11,966 nt of DNA from assembly GCA_014728975.1 (NCBI GenBank), contig WJKQ01000010.1, forward strand, positions 1 through 11,966, given 5' to 3'. The DNA is from Candidatus Peregrinibacteria bacterium (GTDB taxonomy: Bacteria; Patescibacteriota; Gracilibacteria; UBA1369; LOWO2-01-FULL-3). Shown here in pieces: positions 5,812 to 11,966 of this stretch (positions are counted from its first letter, which is position 1; each line of letters opens with the position of its first letter). A program made the translations under genes and the position numbers. The notes under the pieces were generated by a model that had not been told where the DNA came from, searched no databases, and worked only from the letters and a program-made list of their open reading frames with translations.

Positions 5812-7605
5812 ATGAAGGCAAAATGTTTAAAATTGTTATTTCCTTTTCTGACAGTTTTGGTTTTGGCGGGAACGGCTGTTGCCGCTACCGGAACTATTGA
5901 CGCTGTTGATTCTGAAGGAGTTGTGCAGAGTGAGTTTGGATCATCCGAAAATGTATATGTAAAAGGATATTGTACTCCTGCCGAAAGTGATTCTTTTGTT
6001 GATGTTTATGTGGTTGATGATCAGTCTTTATGGAATAACGGTGATCCTTTAAATGATGTTACGGGTATTGTGGAGACTGTTGCTGTTGACGCGACCGGAT
6101 TTGTTCCTTTGACTATGATTTGGGCTAATCCTTTGATTTCAGGAGATTATGATGTCGTTTTGGATATAAATCAAAACGGTGTGTGGGATACGTTTGAAAT
6201 TTGTGTGGATAATTTTGAACCTGTCGGTTTTAATGTTCCACAACCTGTGGGTAGTGCGATGGTTAGCAAAGGTTCAAAAGATCCGGGTGATCATAACTGG
6301 ATTCTTGGGGAAGGTGATCCAAATAATGTAATGCTTCAGTTTGTAGTGTCTGTAGATTCTACAGAGGATGTCGATGTTAATTCTTTCACTCTTGAAGCAA
6401 GTGGAACCGGTGAAGATTCGCTGGCGTTCAGTAATATTTTGATTGTTGAAGATAGTGACAATGACGGTGTGTATAATGACGGAATAGACAATATTTGGGG
6501 AACAGGAAATTATGCGGATGATGATGGAGCTTTGGATATTTCGGTTGATGAAACTGTCAGTGCCGGGACTTCAAAAACTTTGATGGTTGTTTATATTATG
6601 GGAACATCAATGAATGAGGGGGATACTTTCAATTTTTCTTTGACCGGTATTGATGCGGTAGGGGTTGATTCTTCTTCTTCTGTAGATATAACTAATTTAC
6701 CTTTGGATTCAGGTGAAAAAACTATTTTACTGCCGAGCGAGATTTGTTCAGGATCTTTGGATTTGAGCTTTTTGCCCGGAACAGCTTTACCTGAAGAGCA
6801 AATTTCTGCTGTAGTAACAGGCCTGTCAGGATGTAGCGGAGAGGAAGTGGATTTGAGAGAAGGTCCATGCACTGGTGCCGTACTCGATACATGCGTGGTG
6901 GGGACTTCAGGTTGTGTTTTAAGTTTTAACGCCCCAACTGATGTAGGAACGTACGAATATTATGCTTGTGTTGATATGAACGGTGATGCGGATTTTGATG
7001 ATGAAGGAGAAATGGACAGTGCGGTTTTAACGGTTGCCGAAGAGGAAGAGGAAGAAATTGCCGATCCTTTTGAGGATATTGAAGGTCATTGGGCTGAGGA
7101 ATTTATAGATGATTTAAGATTAAAAGGCATTGTTAGCGGAAAAGAAACTGGTATTTTTTCTCCCGATGCTTTGATTACGAGAGCGGAGTTGACGAAAATA
7201 GCTCTTGAAGCATTCGGGTTTGAAATCCCCGAATCTGTTGGGGAAAAACCGTTTTCCGATGTTGAATTAACTGACTGGTATGCTCCGTATATTCAAAAAG
7301 CAAAAGAAACAGGAGCTGTGGATGGTTATGAAGATGGGACCTTCAAACCAAATCAGGTTATTAATCGTGTGGAAGCTTTAAAAATATTACTGGAAGCGGC
7401 TAATGCGGATATCGGTTCGTCTGAAGAGGCTACATTTCCTGATACCGCGGCAGATGCATGGTATTCAGAATATATTAATTATGGTATTGCTACCGGCGTA
7501 ATTAGCGGTTATTCAATCGGTGAATATGAAGGTATGTTTAGACCTGCATTTACTATAACGAGAGCTGAAGTTGCGAAGATAGTATCAATGTTGTTGGCGC
7601 TGTGA
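5812..7605 (+). CDS. secreted SLH-anchored protein with Ig-like regions and EF-hand-like loops
   Basis: This 597-residue protein has a signal peptide of about 25 residues (core F-L-T-V-L-V-L-A-G-T, A-V-A-A cleavage). Three beta-rich segments can be seen: about 26-140, 148-308 and 310-408. The first and last end in similar calcium-loop motifs: D118-I-N-Q-N-G-V-W-D-T-F-E129, which fits a 12-residue EF-hand loop, and D388-M-N-G-D-A-D-F-D-D. The middle one contains D214-S-D-N-D-G. Cysteines occur in these segments (54, 131, 312, 341, 353, 361, 368, 386), consistent with disulfides outside the cell. An acidic run of glutamates (410-415) leads to three C-terminal SLH repeats (about 418-470, 478-530, 540-597) with W-Y-A-P-Y, G-Y-E-D-G-T-F-K-P and T-R-A-E motifs. 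No enzymatic motif is seen; a structural or adhesive surface role is inferred. It is the only complete gene here ending in TGA. Confidence 0.84.
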   Translation: MKAKCLKLLFPFLTVLVLAGTAVAATGTIDAVDSEGVVQSEFGSSENVYVKGYCTPAESDSFVDVYVVDDQSLWNNGDPLNDVTGIVETVAVDATGFVPLTMIWANPLISGDYDVVLDINQNGVWDTFEICVDNFEPVGFNVPQPVGSAMVSKGSKDPGDHNWILGEGDPNNVMLQFVVSVDSTEDVDVNSFTLEASGTGEDSLAFSNILIVEDSDNDGVYNDGIDNIWGTGNYADDDGALDISVDETVSAGTSKTLMVVYIMGTSMNEGDTFNFSLTGIDAVGVDSSSSVDITNLPLDSGEKTILLPSEICSGSLDLSFLPGTALPEEQISAVVTGLSGCSGEEVDLREGPCTGAVLDTCVVGTSGCVLSFNAPTDVGTYEYYACVDMNGDADFDDEGEMDSAVLTVAEEEEEEIADPFEDIEGHWAEEFIDDLRLKGIVSGKETGIFSPDALITRAELTKIALEAFGFEIPESVGEKPFSDVELTDWYAPYIQKAKETGAVDGYEDGTFKPNQVINRVEALKILLEAANADIGSSEEATFPDTAADAWYSEYINYGIATGVISGYSIGEYEGMFRPAFTITRAEVAKIVSMLLAL

Positions 7606-7654
7606 GAAGTTTAAGGATTTGAGAAGGATTGAGGTGTTGCTTTAGTAAAAATTT

Positions 7655-8866
7655 ATGAAAAAATTGGTAATATTTATTGTTGTTTTGGCTGTTCTTGGAA
7701 TGGCTGCTTTTGCCGGCTGGTTTTATTGGAAGAATTTGCGAGGGGCAGGGCCCGCTTTTGGACCTGTTGAAGAAGATATCACAGAGGCTATTCCCCAGAA
7801 AAAAGAGGAGGCAGAGGATGCTTTGAATAAGACTGATTTTCCACTTGGTTTACCTGATGGTTTTGTAATAAGTATTTTTGCCAAAGATCTTTCCGGGGCG
7901 AGAGATATGGTGGTTGATGGAATGGGAAATGTCTGGGTGAGCAGACCCGGTGATGGAATAATTACTCTTCTTGAAATCGGCGATGGAGGACTGGTTACCA
8001 ATAAAAACGATGTTTTTAAGAGAATGGAGGGTCCTCATGGTCTTGCTGTGGATCCTTTGAATCCTTTGGATTTATATATTGCTGAAGAAGATTCTGTTTC
8101 CAGGGTTGAGCTTTATACTGAGGATTCTTTGGAAAAGCTTGTGGATCTTCCGACCGGCGGCCGTCATACAACACGTTCACTTGTTTTTGGAGCAGATGAA
8201 CGACTATATGTTTCAATCGGATCATCGTGTGATACATGTGTAGAAGAGGATGAAAGACGGGCATCAATTTATGTTATGGAAAAAAACGGAAGTGATTTTA
8301 GAAAATTTGCAGATGGTCTAAGAAATTCTGTATTTATGACTATTCATCCTGAAACAAATGAGTTATGGGCAACTGAAATGGGAAGGGATTATCTTGGAGA
8401 CGATCTTCCTCCTGACGAAATTAATATTGTGGAAGAAGGGGATTATGGATGGCCCTATTGTTACGGAAAAAACGTTCACGATGATGAGTTTGATCCCGAT
8501 AATGAAGAAAGTTGTGAAGACAAAAAGCCTTCTCTTATAGATTTGCAGGCACATTCTGCTCCTTTGGGGCTGGATTTTGTTCCTGAGGACATTGACTGGC
8601 CGGAGGAATATAAGCATGACCTTATTGTTGCTTATCATGGTTCGTGGAATCGTACAATTCCAACCGGATACAAACTTGTGAGAATAAAAATGGGATTAAA
8701 AGGGCTTCCGGAAGATACGGATTATAAAGTTGAGGATTTTATTTATGGATGGTTGACCGAATCAGGCGAGTCTCTTGGAAGGCCGGTTGATGTTCTTTTT
8801 ATGAATGATTACCTTCTGGTTTCTGATGATAAAGCTGGAGTAATATATAAAATTGATTATCAATAG
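7655..8866 (+). CDS. membrane-anchored PQQ-dehydrogenase-like beta-propeller (glucose/sorbosone dehydrogenase family)
   Basis: This 403-residue protein has an N-terminal membrane anchor (about 4-24) followed by R-x-x-x-G, a charged linker (36-60) and a six-bladed propeller of the soluble glucose dehydrogenase / L-sorbosone dehydrogenase type. Residues matching the PQQ site of soluble glucose dehydrogenase are present: H171 in G-G-R-H-T-T-R-S-L-V-F-G, R223-N224 in G-L-R-N-S, K340 in G-Y-K-L-V and R376 in G-R-P-V-D-V. The blade motif D-E-I-N-I-V-E-E-G-D-Y-G-W-P-Y-C-Y-G (254-271) is classical. Cys192-x-x-Cys195 and Cys269/Cys287 probably form disulfides. The family oxidises sugars or aldose-like substrates with PQQ, but many members have no proven substrate and some may not bind PQQ; no PQQ synthesis genes are in view. 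It begins 49 bases after the SLH/Ig gene with no clear promoter, so co-transcription is likely. Confidence 0.85.
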   Translation: MKKLVIFIVVLAVLGMAAFAGWFYWKNLRGAGPAFGPVEEDITEAIPQKKEEAEDALNKTDFPLGLPDGFVISIFAKDLSGARDMVVDGMGNVWVSRPGDGIITLLEIGDGGLVTNKNDVFKRMEGPHGLAVDPLNPLDLYIAEEDSVSRVELYTEDSLEKLVDLPTGGRHTTRSLVFGADERLYVSIGSSCDTCVEEDERRASIYVMEKNGSDFRKFADGLRNSVFMTIHPETNELWATEMGRDYLGDDLPPDEINIVEEGDYGWPYCYGKNVHDDEFDPDNEESCEDKKPSLIDLQAHSAPLGLDFVPEDIDWPEEYKHDLIVAYHGSWNRTIPTGYKLVRIKMGLKGLPEDTDYKVEDFIYGWLTESGESLGRPVDVLFMNDYLLVSDDKAGVIYKIDYQ

Positions 8867-8875
8867 ATATTATTT

Positions 8876-8904
8876 TTGCATAATAATTTTTAGGGGTGTA
8901 TAGT
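8876..8904 (+). promoter_or_regulatory. predicted promoter for the Rel/SpoT-like gene
   Basis: TTGCAT (8876-8881), a 17-base spacer and TATAGT (8899-8904) make a good sigma-70-type promoter. Transcription would start near 8911, giving a leader of about 20 bases before the ATG at 8931, which suggests the Rel gene is transcribed independently of the upstream surface genes. Confidence 0.55.
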
Positions 8905-8930
8905 TTTTCAGCTAGGGTTAAGTAATTTTT

Positions 8931-10352
8931 ATGAATAAAGGGTGCTTAAAAAGAAGTATCCTTAAGGACTTAAAGGGCAAAGATCATGAAAGAGTAATAT
9001 CTGCCTATGATTTTGGTAATAAGCACTTAACTAATATTAAAAGGAGAAGTGGTGAGAACTATTTTGAACATGGATGCAGACTTGCCTTGACCTTGAGAGA
9101 GGTTTCAGATGATCCAACTTCAATAATTGTTCTGCTTTTGCATGATTTGTTGGTTTTCCCAGAAGGGAAATCTCTTATAAAAAAAGCTCCAATAAATTCT
9201 GAAGAGGAAGAACTTCTAAGATATATGAATGATTTAAGAAGGCTTCATATTGATGAAGATACTAATGATTTAGATCTGGTAATAGATGCATTCACCAGGA
9301 ATGAAAGGCTTATTTTACTGCGTATGGTTCATAGACTTAATGACATTCGAAATATAAATAAGTTTAATAAAAAATTTCAGCGTGAACTCTCAAACGAAAC
9401 TTTACATATGTATGCCGCTTTAGCTGGGAGGCTCGGTTTCCATACATGGAGACGTGAAATGGAAGATATATGTTTTAGAGTTCTTCATCCAAAAACAGCA
9501 AAAAACCTTTTGGAACAATTTCATGCTTATCATGATGTTGATGTGGAATGTTTAAAACAGACGGAAAAATTTTTAAAAAGAATATTAAAGAAAAATAAAA
9601 TTGATGCCCGGATAGATAATCGGATAAAGAGTTTGTATTCGACATATAGGAAAATGCTTCTTAAACATAGGAAATTTAAAGAACTTACTGATCGGCTTGC
9701 CTTGAGAATTATCGTTGATGGAATTGATACCTGTTATCGAACTTTGGGTGTTATTCAAACCGCGATGAATCCAATGCCGGGAAAGTTGAAGGACTATATT
9801 GGCGCTCCTAAAGAAAATGGTTATAAATCGATTCATTCTGTTGTGTATCCGCTTCCTGGTGTTACTGAACGGCCGATTGAGATTCAGATTCGGACAAAGG
9901 AGATGCATTTTGAATCAGAATATGGAATAGCAGCTCATATTGATTACAAAAAATTGACTTATAATTTGACTGCGCGTCCAACGCGTGTGAATCTTTTTAG
10001 AAATCTGGAAATTTTAAAGGGTGAAACCAGAACTCCTGATCAATTTAGAGATGCTCTTAGAACATATTTTAATGAAGATCGTTTGATAATTTTTGATCAT
10101 AAAAATAATCTTTATCATTTGAAAAAGCCGGCTACTGCTTTGGATTTTGCTTTTATTATTTTTGGGGAACGCTGTAAAAGGCTTAAGCAGATTTTTGTAA
10201 ATGGTCGCGAGCAGGCTTATGATTTTGTTCTTTCTGATGGAGATGTTGTACAGGTGAAGTTTGGAAGGGAAGTTTCTTTTGAAAGAGAATGGAAGGGAAT
10301 TTGTTTTAGAGATCGTTCAAGAGAAGTAATTCGGAATATTGTGAAAAAGTAA
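8931..10352 (+). CDS. short RelA/SpoT homologue: degenerate HD, (p)ppGpp synthetase, TGS
   Basis: This is a predicted cytoplasmic alarmone (ppGpp) synthetase of 473 residues; full-length Rel proteins have about 700-750. The N-terminal HD-like domain (about 20-190) keeps H47 and H71-D72, but the usual Glu-Asp pair after HD is V75-F76, and the later D-R-L-H-N motif reads H134-R-L-N-D138, so hydrolase activity is probably lost. The synthetase domain (about 225-345) keeps Y-S-T-Y-R-K-M, D254 in D-R-L-A-L-R-I, K285-L-K-D288 (like the R-x-K-D of bifunctional enzymes), N-G-Y298-K-S-I-H, E317-I-Q-I-R-T and E-M-H...G-I-A-A-H. A TGS domain (about 384-447) follows, with L-D-F-A-F, V-N-G and L-S-D-G-D-V-V. 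The protein ends about 25 residues later, so the helical, zinc-finger/conserved-cysteine and ACT regions are absent. There is no sign of a frameshift: a TAA-TAA pair ends the gene and the next gene begins 36 bases on. Confidence 0.9.
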   Translation: MNKGCLKRSILKDLKGKDHERVISAYDFGNKHLTNIKRRSGENYFEHGCRLALTLREVSDDPTSIIVLLLHDLLVFPEGKSLIKKAPINSEEEELLRYMNDLRRLHIDEDTNDLDLVIDAFTRNERLILLRMVHRLNDIRNINKFNKKFQRELSNETLHMYAALAGRLGFHTWRREMEDICFRVLHPKTAKNLLEQFHAYHDVDVECLKQTEKFLKRILKKNKIDARIDNRIKSLYSTYRKMLLKHRKFKELTDRLALRIIVDGIDTCYRTLGVIQTAMNPMPGKLKDYIGAPKENGYKSIHSVVYPLPGVTERPIEIQIRTKEMHFESEYGIAAHIDYKKLTYNLTARPTRVNLFRNLEILKGETRTPDQFRDALRTYFNEDRLIIFDHKNNLYHLKKPATALDFAFIIFGERCKRLKQIFVNGREQAYDFVLSDGDVVQVKFGREVSFEREWKGICFRDRSREVIRNIVKK

Positions 10353-10367
10353 TAAATTAGATATCTT
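10339..10367 (+). promoter_or_regulatory. possible weak promoter for msrAB-DUF2165
   Basis: TTGTGA (10339-10344), a 17-base spacer and TATCTT (10362-10367) would place the transcription start near 10374, about 15 bases before the GTG at 10389. Both boxes deviate from consensus and the -35 lies inside the end of the Rel gene, so read-through from Rel is an alternative. Confidence 0.3.
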
Positions 10368-10388
10368 ATTTAATGTTAATCATTTCCT

Positions 10389-11405
10389 GTGAAAAAATTA
10401 TTAATACTTTTAATTTTACCGATATTAATTTACGGCTGTTTAATTACAAATGAACAAACAACCACTATGCGGGACACAGCAATATTTGCGGGGGGATGCT
10501 TCTGGTGTATGGAGTCTATCTTTCAGGAAAAGGATGGGATTATTGAGGTGATTTCCGGATATATTGGAGGTGAAGCCGAAAATCCAACTTATAAGGAAGT
10601 TTCCACTGGAGAAACCGGACATAAAGAAGCGGTGAAAGTGATTTTTGATTCTGAAAAAATTTCTTATGAAGAACTTCTTGAAATTTTTTGGACTAATATT
10701 GATCCCACCGATGATACCGGTCAGTTTGTTGATAAAGGAAGTCAATATAGAACAGCAATTTTTTATTTGAATGAAGAACAAAAGAAATTGGCGGAGGATT
10801 CGAAAAGCGAATTGGAGAAATCGGGGAAATTTGATGAGACTATCGTTACGGAGATTCTTCCGGCAGGGAAATTTTATGAAGCCGAGGATTATCATCAGGA
10901 TTATTACAAAAAGAATCCTTTAAAGTTTGAGACTTACAAAAAGGGTACCGGAAGAGAAGATTTTCTTGAGGAAGTCTGGGGGAAAGAGGAAAATGTAAAA
11001 GAAAAATTGACGTCTCTGCAGTATGAAGTTACCCAGGAATGCGGAACTGAGCCGCCGTTTCAAAATAAGTATTGGGATGAGAAAAGAGAAGGTATTTATG
11101 TAGATATTGTTTCGGGCGAGCCTTTATTCAGCTCCAAAAATAAATTTCAGTCCGGAACGGGATGGCCTTCGTTTACAAAACCTCTGGAGCCGAAGAATAT
11201 TGTTGAAAGAGTCGATAAGAGCCAGGCTGAAGAAAGAATTGAAGTCAGAAGCAGGCAGGCGGATTCACATTTGGGGCATGTTTTTGAGGACGGACCGAAG
11301 CCGACTAAACTTAGATACTGTATTAATTCTGCTGCGCTGAAATTTATTCCAAAAGAAGACCTTGAGAAGGAAGGGTATGGGGAATATCTGGAATTATTTA
11401 AATAA
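10389..11405 (+). CDS. msrAB: lipoprotein-type fused peptide-methionine sulfoxide reductase MsrA/MsrB
   Basis: This 338-residue fusion reduces both methionine sulfoxide diastereomers in proteins. The GTG start is preferred because it adds a clear lipoprotein signal: M-K-K, hydrophobic core, then L-I-Y-G-C17. The internal ATG at codon 27 would give a cytosolic protein near the usual fused length. MsrA (about 30-180) has G-G-C37-F-W-C40-M-E-S with catalytic C37, plus G-x-S-Q-Y-R and E-D-Y-H-Q-D-Y-Y; it has no C-terminal recycling cysteine, so C40 may resolve the disulfide. MsrB (about 205-335) has E-P-P-F, G-I-Y-V-D-I-V-S-G-E-P-L-F-S-S, G-W-P-S-F, H-L-G-H-V-F-x-D-G-P and R-Y-C311-I-N-S with catalytic C311. 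It lacks the zinc CxxC pairs. The usual recycling cysteine before G-W-P-S-F is Thr257, while C218 appears in T-Q-E-C-G-T-E. The product should repair oxidised surface proteins. An electron donor partner is not in the window. Confidence 0.92.
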   Translation: MKKLLILLILPILIYGCLITNEQTTTMRDTAIFAGGCFWCMESIFQEKDGIIEVISGYIGGEAENPTYKEVSTGETGHKEAVKVIFDSEKISYEELLEIFWTNIDPTDDTGQFVDKGSQYRTAIFYLNEEQKKLAEDSKSELEKSGKFDETIVTEILPAGKFYEAEDYHQDYYKKNPLKFETYKKGTGREDFLEEVWGKEENVKEKLTSLQYEVTQECGTEPPFQNKYWDEKREGIYVDIVSGEPLFSSKNKFQSGTGWPSFTKPLEPKNIVERVDKSQAEERIEVRSRQADSHLGHVFEDGPKPTKLRYCINSAALKFIPKEDLEKEGYGEYLELFK

Positions 11406-11422
11406 TTTTTAACAATATAATT

Positions 11423-11920
11423 ATGAAAACCAAAAAGATTCTGCGTTTTGCAAAGATTGTACTTTTGGGTATTTCTGCTGTTTATTTTACTTTGGTTGTT
11501 TTGGGAAATCTGACCGATTACGGCACGAATTATGAATTTGTGAAGCATGTAATGAGGATGGATGATACTTTTATGGATCCTGATTTGATGTGGAGGTCCG
11601 TTGATTCGGAAATTTGGTATCATATTTTTTATTGGATCATAATTATTACCGAAATAGTGGCGGCGGTTTTACTGTGGATAGGTTTTGTGAAGCTTTTCAG
11701 TAAAATGAAAGCAAATTCTCAGACCTTTAATAATGCGAAGTCTTGCGGGCTTCTTGGACTTATCGTTGGATTGATACTTTGGTTTCTGTATTTTATGACT
11801 ATAGGAGGGGAATGGTTTTCCATGTGGCAGTCGGAAACATGGAATGGACTTGATGCGGCAGGGAGAATGTTTTTTGAGACGGGAATTTCGTTTATAATTG
11901 TGATGTTGGAAGATAAATAA
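11423..11920 (+). CDS. DUF2165 family small integral membrane protein
   Basis: This is a 165-residue membrane protein with four predicted helices at about 9-30, 66-92, 106-127 and 146-162, and a conserved extracytoplasmic-type loop between the first two. The motifs N-L-T-D-Y-G-T-N-x-x-F-V-x-H-V-M-x-M-D (29-47), W-R-S-V (57-60) and I-G-G-E-W-F-S-M-W-Q-S-x-x-W-N-G (127-142) match DUF2165, whose function is unknown. The length is normal for the family and the frame is complete, ending in TAA. It follows msrAB by 17 bases with no room for an independent promoter of normal size, so the two are very likely co-transcribed. The link to MsrAB might be coincidental. No Shine-Dalgarno sequence is seen before the ATG. 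Confidence 0.85.
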   Translation: MKTKKILRFAKIVLLGISAVYFTLVVLGNLTDYGTNYEFVKHVMRMDDTFMDPDLMWRSVDSEIWYHIFYWIIIITEIVAAVLLWIGFVKLFSKMKANSQTFNNAKSCGLLGLIVGLILWFLYFMTIGGEWFSMWQSETWNGLDAAGRMFFETGISFIIVMLEDK

Positions 11921-11966
11921 ATAATATTTTTCGGAAAATTTGAAGTTGTTTCAATTTAATTATATA

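Noticed and set aside
7600..7620. Possible TGA-as-glycine recoding (as in Gracilibacteria), since TGA is used as a stop only once.
   Set aside because: All conserved glycines checked (Msr, Rel, SDR, permease motifs) are GGN, no gene contains an in-frame TGA, and the single TGA follows directly after a complete third SLH repeat. Reading through it would add only two residues after the recoded glycine.
7612..7641. Tandem near-repeat AAGGATTTGAG / AAGGATTGAG and a purine-rich GAGG before the propeller gene, as a ribosome binding site.
   Set aside because: The GAGG lies over 20 bases from the ATG, too far for a Shine-Dalgarno, and a ten-base near-repeat can occur by chance.
8869..8891. Hairpin ATTATT/AATAAT followed by TTTT, as a terminator for the propeller gene.
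   Set aside because: The stem is six A-T pairs with no GC and a seven-base loop, too weak to call in an AT-rich genome. It also overlaps the better-supported Rel promoter.
8931..10352. Frameshift or pseudogene explaining the short Rel protein.
   Set aside because: The frame ends in tandem TAA codons shortly after a complete TGS domain, and the next gene starts 36 bases on. No leftover ACT or helical-domain coding sequence is seen in any frame.
11937..11966. Inverted repeat AATT-T-GAA / TTC-AATT after the DUF2165 gene as a terminator.
   Set aside because: It is a short A/T-rich stem with a bulge and no clean T-run afterwards, and the window ends here.
1..11966. CRISPR arrays, tRNA or rRNA genes, insertion sequences, riboswitches.
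   Set aside because: No regularly spaced direct repeats, cloverleaf-like segments, transposase motifs or long structured leaders were found. Intergenic gaps are all about 120 bases or shorter.

Overview
The window is AT-rich and gene-dense, with eleven protein genes (one cut by the left edge), no RNA genes, no mobile elements and no gene-free stretch above about 120 bases. Several features suggest a member of the Candidate Phyla Radiation (Patescibacteria), possibly Peregrinibacteria: three S-layer-homology (SLH) proteins close together, an SLH repeat carrying a cysteine pair, a shortened Rel protein, small genes with very short leaders, and no recognisable Shine-Dalgarno sequence before any start. 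This placement is inference from protein style, with moderate to low confidence. The standard genetic code fits: one gene ends in TGA, and no conserved glycine is encoded by TGA.

Layout. Positions 1-3027 lie on the minus strand. Read in transcription order they encode an SLH-anchored C39-like cysteine peptidase, an APC amino-acid permease, a 51-residue lipoprotein and the N-terminus of an SDR oxidoreductase. Divergent from the C39 gene is a plus-strand alpha/beta hydrolase (3125-3760), whose transcript may be leaderless. It converges, 7 bases stop to stop, on a minus-strand SLH protein with a caspase-like (clan CD) peptidase domain (3768-5693). From a compact divergent promoter region (5694-5811) the plus strand then carries a large secreted protein with Ig-like and EF-hand-like regions and three C-terminal SLH repeats. 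After it come a membrane-anchored PQQ-dehydrogenase-like beta-propeller, a short Rel/SpoT homologue (HD-like, synthetase, TGS, then stop), a lipoprotein-type MsrA-MsrB fusion and a DUF2165 membrane protein.

How the genes may work together. Six of the eleven products appear to be exported (small lipoprotein, two SLH cysteine peptidases, SLH/Ig protein, propeller, MsrAB) and two more are integral membrane proteins. The region therefore reads as a cell-surface locus. Two wall-anchored cysteine peptidases of different folds lie close to a wall-anchored structural or adhesive protein that could be a substrate or partner. A surface oxidoreductase-like propeller and an extracytoplasmic methionine sulfoxide reductase could deal with redox chemistry outside the membrane. 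The Rel homologue keeps its synthetase residues but has lost most hydrolase metal and catalytic residues and all of the usual C-terminal regulatory domains after TGS. These functional links are inference from gene order; only the domain assignments and motifs are read directly from the sequence.
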